Part shown: positions 9,109 through 17,930 of the stretch, piece after piece
Numbering within the stretch: position 1 is the first letter of the stretch
Layout of the letters: the number at the start of each line of letters is the position of its first letter
Source: Motiliproteus sp036960175
GTDB taxonomy: Bacteria > Pseudomonadota > Gammaproteobacteria > Pseudomonadales > Balneatricaceae
Length of the DNA: 64,000 nt
NCBI GenBank assembly: GCA_036960175.1
Contig: JBALWH010000016.1
Location: 29,993 to 93,992 of the forward strand
Direction of reading: 5' to 3'
Program-made: the position numbers and the translations under genes
The notes under the pieces: model-generated
Told to the model about the DNA's origin: nothing
The model's database searches: none
What the model saw: the letters and a program-made list of their open reading frames with translations, nothing else

Positions 9109-10140
9109 ATGCACACAAACAAGCGCAGTTTTATTAAAGGTCTGGGTATTGCTCTGACCCTTGGTACCACACTGGGTATCGCATCCCTCCCTGCACAGGC
9201 TGCGGAAGTCCGTTCTTATATTTTGGCTACAGCCTCTACCGGTGGAACCTACTATCCCGTTGGTGTTGCTCTAGCCACGCTGACCAAGATTAAGTTGGAA
9301 CCTAAGCACAAAATATCCATGTCTGCCATCAGCTCTGCCGGTTCTGGCGAGAACGTTAAGCTGCTGCGTGAGAACGAAGCACAGTTTGCGATCATGCAAG
9401 GACTCTACGGTGCCTGGGCCTGGAACGGTGAAGGTAAAGTGAAAAAAAGCGGTCCTCAGAAAGGCCTGCGTTCCGTCAGTATGCTATGGCAGAACGTCGA
9501 ACATCTGAGCGTACGGACTAAATATGTTAAAACCGGAACTGTCAGCGATCTGAAAACATTGTCCGGCAAGAAGTTTTCTATAGGTAAGCGTAACTCAGGT
9601 ACTGAAGGTTCTGGCCGTCAGATTTTGAGCGGCCTGGGTATCGATGCCGATAAGTTTGATCTGGCCTTTTTGGGCTATGGGCCTTCTGCTGATGCTCTAC
9701 AAAATGGAGCCATCGATGGCATGAATACACCTGCAGGAGTGCCTGTCAGTGCGGTTACTCGCGCCTATGCGGCATTGGGTGCTGATATGACTGTGTTGGA
9801 TTTCACCGATGCACAGATGAAAGAAGCCAATAACGGATACAACCTCTGGACCCGTTTTGTGGTTCCTGCCAACACCTATCCTGGTCAGACTAAAGACATC
9901 AACACCATTGCGCAGCCTAACTTCCTGGCGGTACGTGATGATCTTTCCGACGATGATGTTTATAAGGTCACTAAAACTATCTACGAGAACCTTCCCTTCC
10001 TGAACGGTATTCATAAGGCCACTAAGGCCATGTCATTGGAAAAAGCGATTGCTGGTCTGCCCGTGCCTTTGCATCCTGGTGCCGCTAAGTTCTACCGTGA
10101 ACAAGGACTGACTATTCCTACTCATCTGGTCGCTAACTAA
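9109..10140 (+). CDS. TAXI-family TRAP transporter substrate-binding protein
   Basis: A 343-residue periplasmic receptor. The signal peptide (MHTNKRSFIKGLGIALTLGTTLGIASLPAQA) has a basic KRSFIKG start resembling a weak Tat motif. The mature protein begins AEVRSYILATASTGGTYYPVGVALATL, the hallmark of TAXI receptors, and keeps the SAGSGENVKLLRENEAQFAI segment. I start it at ATG 9109 because GAGGA sits eight bases upstream and the predicted transcription start lies near 9055. An in-frame ATG at 9061 would place 16 odd residues before the signal peptide, almost on the transcript end. TAXI receptors carry dicarboxylates or amino acids such as glutamate. Here the downstream L-2-hydroxyglutarate oxidase hints at a C5 acid, which is inference. 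Confidence 0.9.
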   Translation: MHTNKRSFIKGLGIALTLGTTLGIASLPAQAAEVRSYILATASTGGTYYPVGVALATLTKIKLEPKHKISMSAISSAGSGENVKLLRENEAQFAIMQGLYGAWAWNGEGKVKKSGPQKGLRSVSMLWQNVEHLSVRTKYVKTGTVSDLKTLSGKKFSIGKRNSGTEGSGRQILSGLGIDADKFDLAFLGYGPSADALQNGAIDGMNTPAGVPVSAVTRAYAALGADMTVLDFTDAQMKEANNGYNLWTRFVVPANTYPGQTKDINTIAQPNFLAVRDDLSDDDVYKVTKTIYENLPFLNGIHKATKAMSLEKAIAGLPVPLHPGAAKFYREQGLTIPTHLVAN

Positions 10141-10165
10141 AGTCGTTATTATTTAAGAAAACCCC

Positions 10166-10184
10166 GGGTGCCTGCTTGGCACCC
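10166..10184 (+). terminator. Hairpin after the TAXI receptor gene
   Basis: A 7-bp stem GGGTGCC/GGCACCC with a TGCTT loop begins 26 bases after the receptor stop. There is no long T run, so it is more likely an mRNA-stabilising hairpin or leaky terminator that keeps receptor expression above that of the permease. Confidence 0.5.
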
Positions 10185-10257
10185 TTAGTTAACGTGATTT
10201 GGGCTTACCACCAGTGAACTGGGATTCTGCTCCTTGGTCGCTTCAAGAGGTGGATTT

Positions 10258-10283
10258 GAGTGCCCTTAGGGGCGCTCCTTTTT
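10258..10283 (+). terminator. Leaky intrinsic terminator between TAXI receptor and permease
   Basis: The stem GAGTGCCC/GGGCGCTC (one G-T pair) with a TTAG loop is followed by CTTTTT. It looks like a rho-independent terminator inside the transport operon, 147 bp before the permease start. It would give partial termination, unless the permease has its own promoter between 10284 and 10417. Confidence 0.55.
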
Positions 10284-10429
10284 AAGCCTGAAATGGTCAG
10301 TCATTGAATTATTGTTTGGCCATATCACTTCTGAAACTGTCTTTTTAAGAAAATCTGGATGTCGCAACTGCTGTTTTCTTCTGAGAAGCCTTATCTCGGA
10401 GGCCGTTGTTGCACTGTGGGAGGTTGGTT

Positions 10430-12562
10430 ATGTCAGCTGATGCTTTGGTAGACAAAGAAACGCAAAAAAAACTCGAAGGCATGGAGTTGAGTCAACGCAG
10501 TGCCGATAGTCTTTCTGGTCGCGCCGTATACTGGTTGGGTATCGTATTCGCGCTGGCCCATATCTATTTTAATACTATAGGTACCTTGTCTGAACTCTGG
10601 GTATCGGCAATACACTTTGGTGGCTTTGCGCTGCTGTGCTCGCTGATGGTGCCGATGAAAAGAAGTTCAACCCATCGCGCCGGTATACTCCTTATCGATC
10701 TCGTTATTGGCTTGATTGCAGTGGCTTGCACGGTCTATTTGATCTTGATGGAAAACGCCCTGTATGACCGCGGCGTACATTTTATTACCAGTGATTGGAT
10801 CGCTGCCTGCCTCGCCATTGCTGTGGCTCTTGAATTGACCCGACGCACGACTGGCTGGTTTATTCCCTGTCTGATAATAGTGGCCCTGACCTATGTGTTC
10901 TGGTGGGGGAAATACCTCGGTGGAGTCTTCCACTTTCCCGGTTTGAGTCTGGAAACCGTGATGTTCAGAAGTTATTTTAGCGGTGAGGGCATGTTTGGTT
11001 CCATCGCTCGTATCTCCTGGACCTTCGTCTTTATGTTTATTCTCTTCGGGGCCTTTCTGGTTAAATCCGGCGCTGGAGATTTTATTGTCGAACTGTCTCG
11101 CTGTGCTGCCGGACGCTTTGTCGGCGGACCTGGGTTTGTCGCTGTATTCGGCTCAGGTTTGATGGGGTCCGTCTCAGGCTCCTCAGTGGCTAATACCGTT
11201 TCCACCGGGGTCATCACTATTCCGCTGATGCAAAAAGCCGGTTTTCCTGCCAAATTTGCCGCAGGGGTGGAAGCGGCTGCCTCAACTGGAGGTCAGTTAA
11301 TGCCGCCGGTCATGGGTGCAGGAGCCTTTATCATGGCCTCTTATACCCAGATTCCTTATATCGAGATTATTGGCTACGCATCCTTACCGGCACTTCTGTA
11401 TTTTCTGTCGGTGGCTATGTTTGTTCGTATTGAGGCCAAACGCAGCCATGCTGATGCGGTGGAAATGGACACCCCTCCCATTGGTGAAGTGTTCAAAGGC
11501 GGCTGGCATTTTCTGTTGCCTATCGCGGTACTGGTGAGCCTGTTAATCTACGGTTTTACGCCTACCTATGCCGCCGGTATTAGTATTATCTCGGTGATTG
11601 TCGCTTCCTGGTTGTCCACTAATCCCATGGGTGTTAAAGATATTTTTGATGCACTGGCTCAGGGTTCAAAGAATATGGCGACCACCGCTGTATTGCTGGT
11701 AGCGATTGGTCTGATCGTTAACGTGATTTCAACCACGGGGATAGGTAATACCTTTTCATTGATGATCAATAACTGGGCTGGCGGCAGTCTGTTGATTACC
11801 TTCGTTTTGATTGGCATTGCATCTCTGGTGTTGGGCATGGGGCTGCCAGTCACAGCCTCTTATATCGTTCTGGGCACACTGTCTGCGCCAGCACTTTATG
11901 GCCTGATGAGCGAAGCTAGTCTGGTGCAATTGATGATGGAAGGGGGGCTGCCGGAAGCCGCTAAAGCTATTTTTATGCTGGCTGATCCCGCGGCGGTAAC
12001 TGCTCTTGCTGAACCCATGACGCAGGTTAATGCAGAAACCTTACTTGCTCAGATTCCCAGTGACTTCAAAGGCACTTTAGTGGAGCTGGCCTTGGATCCA
12101 CAGATGCTGGCTATGACGTTGCTATCAGCCCACATGATAATCTTCTGGTTGTCTCAGGACAGTAACGTCACGCCTCCCGTCTGTTTGACAGCCTTTGCTG
12201 CTGCGGCCATTGCAAAAACACCACCGATGGCAACGGGTTTCGCCGCCTGGAAGATAGCTAAGGGACTCTATATTGTGCCGCTACTTTTTGCCTATACGAA
12301 CTTTATCGGCGGCTCTATGATAGAAATGCTGATCATATTCGCTTTCTCGCTGGTGGGGCTTTATGCCTTGGCAGCTGCGATGGAAGGCTATCTGGAAGCG
12401 CCGCTAAATATCTTCGCCCGCTCCCTGTCATTAGCGCTAGGGGTGGCGTTGATTTGGCCTCATGAAATGATTGCTGTGAATATCGTTGCCTCGCTGCTGT
12501 TCTTTGGGTTGTTCTGGCACAGTCGTCGCACTGATCTGTCACTGCAAGCCGCTGCAGCCTGA
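10430..12562 (+). CDS. Fused TRAP transporter permease (DctQ-DctM type, TAXI-associated)
   Basis: A 710-residue integral membrane protein in which the small DctQ-like and large DctM-like subunits are fused, as is usual for TAXI systems. Many hydrophobic helices are visible. The DctM region carries conserved glycine-rich stretches such as GSGLMGSVSGSSVANTVSTG and EAAASTGGQLMPPVMGAGAF, and GLPVTASYIVLG further on. It should move the receptor-delivered substrate inward using an ion gradient. ATG 10430 is preferred because GGGAGG lies seven bases before it. A TTG at 10406 in the same frame has no comparable site. The L-2-hydroxyglutarate oxidase follows after 22 bp, so the genes are probably co-transcribed. 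Confidence 0.9.
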   Translation: MSADALVDKETQKKLEGMELSQRSADSLSGRAVYWLGIVFALAHIYFNTIGTLSELWVSAIHFGGFALLCSLMVPMKRSSTHRAGILLIDLVIGLIAVACTVYLILMENALYDRGVHFITSDWIAACLAIAVALELTRRTTGWFIPCLIIVALTYVFWWGKYLGGVFHFPGLSLETVMFRSYFSGEGMFGSIARISWTFVFMFILFGAFLVKSGAGDFIVELSRCAAGRFVGGPGFVAVFGSGLMGSVSGSSVANTVSTGVITIPLMQKAGFPAKFAAGVEAAASTGGQLMPPVMGAGAFIMASYTQIPYIEIIGYASLPALLYFLSVAMFVRIEAKRSHADAVEMDTPPIGEVFKGGWHFLLPIAVLVSLLIYGFTPTYAAGISIISVIVASWLSTNPMGVKDIFDALAQGSKNMATTAVLLVAIGLIVNVISTTGIGNTFSLMINNWAGGSLLITFVLIGIASLVLGMGLPVTASYIVLGTLSAPALYGLMSEASLVQLMMEGGLPEAAKAIFMLADPAAVTALAEPMTQVNAETLLAQIPSDFKGTLVELALDPQMLAMTLLSAHMIIFWLSQDSNVTPPVCLTAFAAAAIAKTPPMATGFAAWKIAKGLYIVPLLFAYTNFIGGSMIEMLIIFAFSLVGLYALAAAMEGYLEAPLNIFARSLSLALGVALIWPHEMIAVNIVASLLFFGLFWHSRRTDLSLQAAAA

Positions 12563-12584
12563 GTTCAAACACAGGGAGAATTTC

Positions 12585-13838
12585 ATGAGTAAGATCTATG
12601 ATTTTGTGGTGATCGGCGGTGGTATCGTCGGTCTATCTACCGCCTGGCAGCTGCAGCAACGCTATCCCGGCAAGCGTATTCTGGTGTTGGAAAAGGAAGC
12701 TGAATTTGCCAGCCATCAGACCGGCCACAATAGCGGTGTCATTCATGCCGGTGTTTATTATCAACCGGGTAGCCTGAAGGCCAAGTTTTGCCGTGAGGGC
12801 GTCGCGGCGACCATCGACTTTTGCCAGCAGCAGGGCATTGCCTATGAGCAATGCGGTAAGTTGTTGGTGGCCACCAATGAACAGGAATACCAGCGCATGG
12901 AGGCGCTGTTTGAACGTTGTCAGCAGAATCAGCTGGAGGTGGAATGGCTGGACCAGCAGCAGCTGCATGAGCGCGAGCCGAACATCAGTGGGGTTGGCGC
13001 GATTCTGGTGCCTAGCACCGGTATCGTCGATTATCAGCAGGTCTGCATCAAGATGGCCCAGTGTTTTTGTGATCTGGGCGGAGAGACTTTGTTGCAGGCA
13101 GAGGTCAGAGGCGTGCAAGAGAGCGCTGATCGTATATCGGTGAGTACCAATAAAGGTCAGTTTGATTGCCGCTTTCTGATCAGTTGCTCCGGCTTAATGG
13201 CGGACCGTATCACTCGTATGCTGGGAATCGAAACAGATTTTCAGATTATTCCCTTTCGCGGCGAATACTACCGTTTGCCAGCGGACAAGAACGATATCGT
13301 TCAGCACCTGATTTATCCCATACCCGACCCTGATCTGCCGTTCCTGGGGGTGCATCTTACCCGCATGATCGACGGTTCTGTGACCGTCGGACCTAATGCG
13401 GTACAGGGCTGGAAACGTGAGGGCTATGGTCGCATTAATTTCAGCATCAGGGATGTCTGGGATATGCTGCGGTTTAGTGGTTTTTGGAGAGTAGCTGCCG
13501 CCAATCTGAAAACCGGTCTGATCGAAACCAAGAATTCTTGGTGGAAACCCGGTTACCTGAAGCTGGTTCAGAAATATTGTCCCAGCCTTAAACTTAGTGA
13601 TTTGCAACCTTATCCTGCTGGAATTCGTGCTCAGGCAGTGTTGAAAGACGGCACCCTGGTGCATGATTTTCTGTTTGCAAAAAGCCCCCGTTCTCTGCAT
13701 GTCTGTAATGCACCATCACCAGCGGCAACGTCTGCCATTCCCATTGGCAACTATATTGTTGAACAGGTGGTAGCGATGACTGATCAGGACTCAGAGTCCG
13801 AATCGGGCACTGCAGCACCGCTGTCAGGAACCGGTTGA
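12585..13838 (+). CDS. lhgO: L-2-hydroxyglutarate oxidase / dehydrogenase
   Basis: A 417-residue FAD-dependent oxidoreductase of the DAO superfamily. The dinucleotide fold is at the N-terminus (DFVVIGGGIVGLSTAWQL), followed by HQTGHNSGVIHAGVYY, the signature of LhgO/L2HGDH, and a C-terminal GIRAQAV segment contributing to the flavin site. The enzyme oxidises L-2-hydroxyglutarate to 2-oxoglutarate. ATG 12585 follows AGGGAGA and gives the canonical N-terminus; the frame remains open upstream to 12486 inside the permease gene but without support. It lies 22 bp after the TRAP permease and 15 bp before an SDR gene. This arrangement suggests that the transporter imports a substrate related to 2-hydroxyglutarate. 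Confidence 0.9.
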   Translation: MSKIYDFVVIGGGIVGLSTAWQLQQRYPGKRILVLEKEAEFASHQTGHNSGVIHAGVYYQPGSLKAKFCREGVAATIDFCQQQGIAYEQCGKLLVATNEQEYQRMEALFERCQQNQLEVEWLDQQQLHEREPNISGVGAILVPSTGIVDYQQVCIKMAQCFCDLGGETLLQAEVRGVQESADRISVSTNKGQFDCRFLISCSGLMADRITRMLGIETDFQIIPFRGEYYRLPADKNDIVQHLIYPIPDPDLPFLGVHLTRMIDGSVTVGPNAVQGWKREGYGRINFSIRDVWDMLRFSGFWRVAAANLKTGLIETKNSWWKPGYLKLVQKYCPSLKLSDLQPYPAGIRAQAVLKDGTLVHDFLFAKSPRSLHVCNAPSPAATSAIPIGNYIVEQVVAMTDQDSESESGTAAPLSGTG

Positions 13839-13853
13839 ATAAGGTAAAGCACT

Positions 13854-14633
13854 ATGGATTTAGGGATTAAAGGGCGTCAGGCAATTGTCTGCGCGGCGTC
13901 GAAAGGCTTGGGTAAAGCCTGTGCACTGGCGTTGGCCAAAGAGGGTGTCGATCTGGTGATCAACGCTCGTAATGAGCAATTACTGCAGCAGACGGCAGAA
14001 GAAATCCGCCAGTCTACCGGGGTCAAGGTTATTGCCGTGGCCGCCGATATCACCACCGAAGAAGGCCGCAATCTGGTCCTGGCAGCCTGCCCACAAGCGG
14101 ATATCCTGGTTAACAATGCCGGTGGTCCGCCGCCGGGTGATTTTAGGGATTGGGATGAGGCCGATTGGATCGCTGCAGTGCAGGCTAATATGCTGACGCC
14201 CATTATGTTGATTAAGGCCCTGGTTGACGGCATGCAGCAACGGGGCTTCGGCCGTATCGTTAATATCACTTCGGCGGCGGTTAAAGCCCCCATTCCAATA
14301 CTGGGGCTTTCTAATGGTGCCCGTAGCGGGTTAACGGGGTTTGTAGCCGGCCTGGCTCGTGAAACAGTGGCGCATAATGTCACTATTAATAATCTGCTTC
14401 CGGGTCCCTTTGATACCGACCGTTTAAAACAAACTCTGCAGGGGGCTGTAGAAAAAACAGGACTATCGTTGCAGCAGATCAGTGAGCAGCGACGTCAGGC
14501 CAATCCCGCCGGTCGTTTTGGTGACCCTGATGAATTTGGAGCGGCCTGTGCCTTTTTGTGTGCAAGCAGCAGTGGCTTTATTACAGGCCAGAATCTGCTA
14601 ATTGACGGCGGTGCTTTCCCCGGAACGATGTGA
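13854..14633 (+). CDS. SDR-family oxidoreductase with altered catalytic motif
   Basis: A 259-residue short-chain dehydrogenase/reductase fold. The cofactor-binding region has CAASKGLGKACALALAKEG, NNAGG follows near residue 88, and the active-site serine segment reads GRIVNITSAAVKAP. Where classical SDRs have Tyr-x-x-x-Lys, this protein has SNGAR (Ser153 to Arg157), so the catalytic tyrosine and lysine are both replaced. Such LSN-x-x-R variants form a recognised branch often annotated 3-oxoacyl-ACP reductase, whose reactions are poorly defined. The C-terminus (SSSGFITGQNLLIDGGAFPGTM) is normal. It is the last gene of the probable TRAP-lhgO operon, so its substrate may derive from the same acid. 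No function is assigned with confidence. Confidence 0.8.
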   Translation: MDLGIKGRQAIVCAASKGLGKACALALAKEGVDLVINARNEQLLQQTAEEIRQSTGVKVIAVAADITTEEGRNLVLAACPQADILVNNAGGPPPGDFRDWDEADWIAAVQANMLTPIMLIKALVDGMQQRGFGRIVNITSAAVKAPIPILGLSNGARSGLTGFVAGLARETVAHNVTINNLLPGPFDTDRLKQTLQGAVEKTGLSLQQISEQRRQANPAGRFGDPDEFGAACAFLCASSSGFITGQNLLIDGGAFPGTM

Positions 14634-14775
14634 TTGTCTTCGGCGTTGCAATGGGGCCGTTAACTAGACCTCGTTCGTGGCACTGAATGGCAGATTTTTT
14701 GCATCGAAGGCAGAGTAATTCAGCGTGCCCTAAACCGGCGTTTATTCATAGAGTCAGAACATGAAGTAATATCTG

Positions 14776-15396
14776 ATGAATTCTGCAGTTATTGTTGGTG
14801 CTCAGCCATTGTATCGAATGGCGATCATCGACCTGTTAAAGAAACATAAGATCTCTGATATTAAACAAGCAGTGCAGCTACAAAGCCTATTGGACGGGCA
14901 GCTCAAGCAGACGGAGCTGCTAGTCATCTGTATCAGTCCCGGCGATGAGGCGTTGGTTTCAGGTCTGGCTCAGCGCGCTAGGATAAGTCAGGGAGTCATT
15001 GTGTTGTTCAGCCAAGTCTTTGGTAAACGGCACAAACAATTGATACAGCAAAACAAGGTTGATTTATGTCTGCCGCTCTCTGTGCACTGTTCTGTGGCAG
15101 ATGATTATCTGTCAAAAATTATGGCGCTTAAAAGGGGCGAAGTCGCCCAGGCCAGCATGAGCGATAATGCCCTGAAAAGGCGCTTCTTGCCGGATCTTAA
15201 AGATCTTTCCAATAGCGAACAGGTGGTGTTGTTTCATTTGAGCGATGGAATCAGCAACCGCGCCATCGCAGAGCGGATGAATGTGCAGTTAAACACCGTT
15301 AAGGTGCATCTGGCCCGAGCTTGTCGTAAAGCCGGTTTTTCTAATCGTACTCAGGCCGCCATGAGGACACAGGACCTGATCAGCTGTTGTGGGTAA
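14776..15396 (+). CDS. LuxR-family regulator with degenerate receiver domain
   Basis: A 206-residue protein with the layout of a NarL/FixJ-type response regulator. The C-terminal 60 residues form a LuxR helix-turn-helix (LSNSEQVVLFHLSDGISNRAIAE, then NVQLNTVKVHLARACRKAG). The N-terminal 120 residues look like a receiver fold, but the acidic pair expected after the first strand reads VGAQPLYRMAI. The phosphoacceptor strand reads LLVICISPGDE with no aspartate at the usual place. It is therefore probably not phosphorylated and may respond to a ligand, a partner protein or only its own abundance. It is a single gene, followed by a strong bidirectional terminator. Confidence 0.8.
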   Translation: MNSAVIVGAQPLYRMAIIDLLKKHKISDIKQAVQLQSLLDGQLKQTELLVICISPGDEALVSGLAQRARISQGVIVLFSQVFGKRHKQLIQQNKVDLCLPLSVHCSVADDYLSKIMALKRGEVAQASMSDNALKRRFLPDLKDLSNSEQVVLFHLSDGISNRAIAERMNVQLNTVKVHLARACRKAGFSNRTQAAMRTQDLISCCG

Positions 15397-15420
15397 GAAG
15401 GTCTTGTTGCTATACCAATA

Positions 15421-15446
15421 AAAAAGCCCGCGTAGCGGGCTTTTTT
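15421..15446. terminator. Bidirectional intrinsic terminator
   Basis: A run of A, then GCCCGC, GTA loop, GCGGGC and a run of T. It serves the LuxR gene on the plus strand and the convergent PEP-CTERM gene on the minus strand. Confidence 0.9.
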
Positions 15447-15462
15447 ATTATGCGGTTGGTGT

Positions 15463-16587
15463 TTAAACGTAAATATTCCTTCTATACAGAAGGATGCCTA
15501 GTAATCCCAGCCCCAACAAGGCGATGGTATTAGGTTCGGGTACGAATATATCAGGATTAGCCCTTTCTGTGGTTCCAATAAAGGCTTGCTCGAAACCGTT
15601 ATCCTCGGCGTACATGCGCAGGTCCACGTGTAATATCCAGTCTCCATCGTTGGCCCCAAAGGAGCCGAGTATGCTGTTCAATGTAGCGGATATGACGGCA
15701 TAGGCCGCATTATTAGCACCAAGGTTGTGATTGAAGTTAACATCGTCATTTTCAGGGTCTGACACGCAGCCAAAATCTGGAATCTGGGTTGTAGGGTCCA
15801 CGCATACATCACCGGGAGCAAACACCCAGTCAGTAGGTACTGACGGATCTGCAGCACTATCCACTGGAGATAGCATTAAAAAATCGTCAGCATCGCCGGC
15901 GATATCATATTGATTTCCAGCCAAGTCTGTTAGCCAAACTTTTGCCCAGGCAAATAAGGCTTGGGCACCACCGGTGTCGTTATCCTTGTTTAACTCGTTG
16001 TGGTTAAAAAACACCACCATATCGTCGCCATCAAGGAAGTCGTTGAGAGCACCGACGTTGATATCCCAGCTATCTTCGAAATCTCCGGTAAAATCATCGG
16101 CGGTTCCGCCAGCGCCATCGGAGTTGGGATCACTGACACCAACGAGCGGTGCAGCTGTTACTGGGTTGATCGTGGTATCAGCAGTAACGGTGCTGAAACT
16201 CAGAGTTCCATCCTGACCTCCAGAGGGGGTCTTGTAAGCGTCATCAATTAAGCTGCTGACATCCGAATTGTCATTCACTCCGGCATTGTTGGTACCAGTA
16301 GCTATAACAATATATTTCCCGTCTGTTCCCAGTTCTCCTGGCGATGAACTGACATAGCCGGGTTCGCCTGGTTGCACGGTATTGCCATGGGGGCCTGGAG
16401 AAGCGGTTGAAACCGTGCCATCCCCTTGGGTGTAATAATTTACGACCGGTAAGGAATAGGAAACAAAATCGGTAAATGTAGCAGAGTAGGGAAACCCTGG
16501 GGCGGGTAAAGTAAGGGCATGGGCAAATACTGGACAGATTAACGCAGTAACAAATATGGCCTTGGCCCTTGAGAGCGAGAATCTCAT
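15463..16587 (-). CDS. PEP-CTERM sorting domain protein
   Basis: A 374-residue secreted protein. A signal peptide (MRFSLSRAKAIFVTALICPVFAHA) is followed by a long acidic, Asp/Gly/Asn-rich body with few cysteines. The C-terminus is a textbook PEP-CTERM tripartite tail: VPEPNTIALLGLGLLGILLYRR, that is, the PEP motif, a hydrophobic helix and a basic end. Such tails are recognised and cleaved by exosortase, so the protein is likely anchored or displayed on the outer surface or in exopolysaccharide. The start has a strong AGGAGG site. No exosortase gene lies in the window. The body matches no domain I recognise. Confidence 0.88.
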   Translation of the reverse strand: MRFSLSRAKAIFVTALICPVFAHALTLPAPGFPYSATFTDFVSYSLPVVNYYTQGDGTVSTASPGPHGNTVQPGEPGYVSSSPGELGTDGKYIVIATGTNNAGVNDNSDVSSLIDDAYKTPSGGQDGTLSFSTVTADTTINPVTAAPLVGVSDPNSDGAGGTADDFTGDFEDSWDINVGALNDFLDGDDMVVFFNHNELNKDNDTGGAQALFAWAKVWLTDLAGNQYDIAGDADDFLMLSPVDSAADPSVPTDWVFAPGDVCVDPTTQIPDFGCVSDPENDDVNFNHNLGANNAAYAVISATLNSILGSFGANDGDWILHVDLRMYAEDNGFEQAFIGTTERANPDIFVPEPNTIALLGLGLLGILLYRRNIYV

Positions 16588-16832
16588 GGGAGCCTCCTGA
16601 GATCGAGGTTAAATAGCGGGTTGTTTGTTCTCGCCTAAAAACATGCATATATCGCACCGGATAGCTTGGTTATTTGGGGTTTGTGAATATATTCAATAGG
16701 TTGAATGTATGTCCTATTAGCGGATGTATATTAGCGCCTACTTAAGTGTAAAGAATCCCGACACTAACTAGCTGTTGCTGCCGGGATTGGGGCTCTATTG
16801 ACGAGGTTGTCGCTATCTATATTCAGTTGATT

Positions 16833-17930
16833 TTAAACTGCGAGATCAATCTGCTGAACAGAACCAACACCACCATCTTCCTGCAGGTAAATGCCGCTTT
16901 CTATCACCTGACCCAGAGATTGGTTATCAGTCGCTTTGAGGTCGAAGGGGGTGTCGATAGAACCCAGATAAATAGCCCCGACATCTTTCTCCGCCAAACT
17001 ATACAGCTGATCCTCGCCTCCCAATTGATTCCACAACTGTAATTCTGCAAAGATACTATCAGCTTCATCAATAAAGCCGTTGTTGTCTTCATCATATTCA
17101 GACAGATCAGAAAAGCCGTCACCGCTGATGGCGCCGAACAGTTCGCTGCCGTCATTGATAATGCCATCATTGTTTTTGTCCAAAGCAAGCATGCCGCTAT
17201 CGGAAGTGAGCATGCTGATCCAGTCCAATTCGCCATCGGCATCAATATCGAATTCATATTGATCTTCCGTCAGCTCCGCAGCATTGCCGTTGAAGTTGAG
17301 TACCAAGGGGTCTTTAAACAGAATCTGCTGGGTTTCCTGGTAGTCGCGAGTGGCTTCGTAGCTGCGTGACATTTGCAAGTCAAGATTGAACTCGAATGAC
17401 TCGCCATCTGCCGTATTTACCTGGCCGCCTGCTGAAAACTGCGTGCTTTCAAACTCCTCAATATGTTCAGTGATCATGACGTTGAGATTGATCAGTCGCA
17501 TTGAGCCCGGTTGCTGGGGTGAGGGTTCTGTTGCTGTATTCTCCGCAGGATCAGTTCCGTCTGTCGCAGCGGAAGCGGCAGTGGCAGCGGTTTCGGTAGC
17601 CGCAGAACCCGCGCTGTATCGATCTAGCCGTTCTGTAATGGCATCTAGCAGCGCCTGGAACAGCTGATCACGAGTTTGCCGCAAGCTAGAGCCAAGTCCA
17701 TTAACGTCATTGGATTGATCAATACCAAAAAGGGAATTGATACCCGCGGTGTTGGAGTTTGATAATCCGCTCCATGGATCCTGTTGGGCGGCAGCTATGC
17801 TGCTATCTGACAGCCGTAAATTGGCACTGTTTAACTCCAGTTTAAAGGCTTCAAATGAGCTAGTCTGTTCGCTGAACTGATACTTCTCGTGTTCTGCTGT
17901 GAGCTGAATACTGCTGCTTTCTATAATCAT
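16833..17930 (-). CDS. EF-hand-like calcium-binding protein of unknown function
   Basis: A 365-residue protein without signal peptide or membrane helix. The middle has a low-complexity Ala/Thr-rich linker (about residues 120-140). The C-terminal third carries Asp-rich loops of EF-hand or dockerin type: DIDADGELDW, DKNNDGIINDGSELF and DEDNNGFIDEAD, followed by a conserved-looking segment ending LQLWNQLGG. These loops should bind calcium. The layout resembles gammaproteobacterial proteins annotated only as hypothetical or VCBS/RTX-associated, sometimes exported by type I systems through an uncleaved C-terminal signal. Export is not demonstrable here, and no type I secretion genes are nearby. 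It stands alone between two long non-coding gaps. Confidence 0.75.
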   Translation of the reverse strand: MIIESSSIQLTAEHEKYQFSEQTSSFEAFKLELNSANLRLSDSSIAAAQQDPWSGLSNSNTAGINSLFGIDQSNDVNGLGSSLRQTRDQLFQALLDAITERLDRYSAGSAATETAATAASAATDGTDPAENTATEPSPQQPGSMRLINLNVMITEHIEEFESTQFSAGGQVNTADGESFEFNLDLQMSRSYEATRDYQETQQILFKDPLVLNFNGNAAELTEDQYEFDIDADGELDWISMLTSDSGMLALDKNNDGIINDGSELFGAISGDGFSDLSEYDEDNNGFIDEADSIFAELQLWNQLGGEDQLYSLAEKDVGAIYLGSIDTPFDLKATDNQSLGQVIESGIYLQEDGGVGSVQQIDLAV

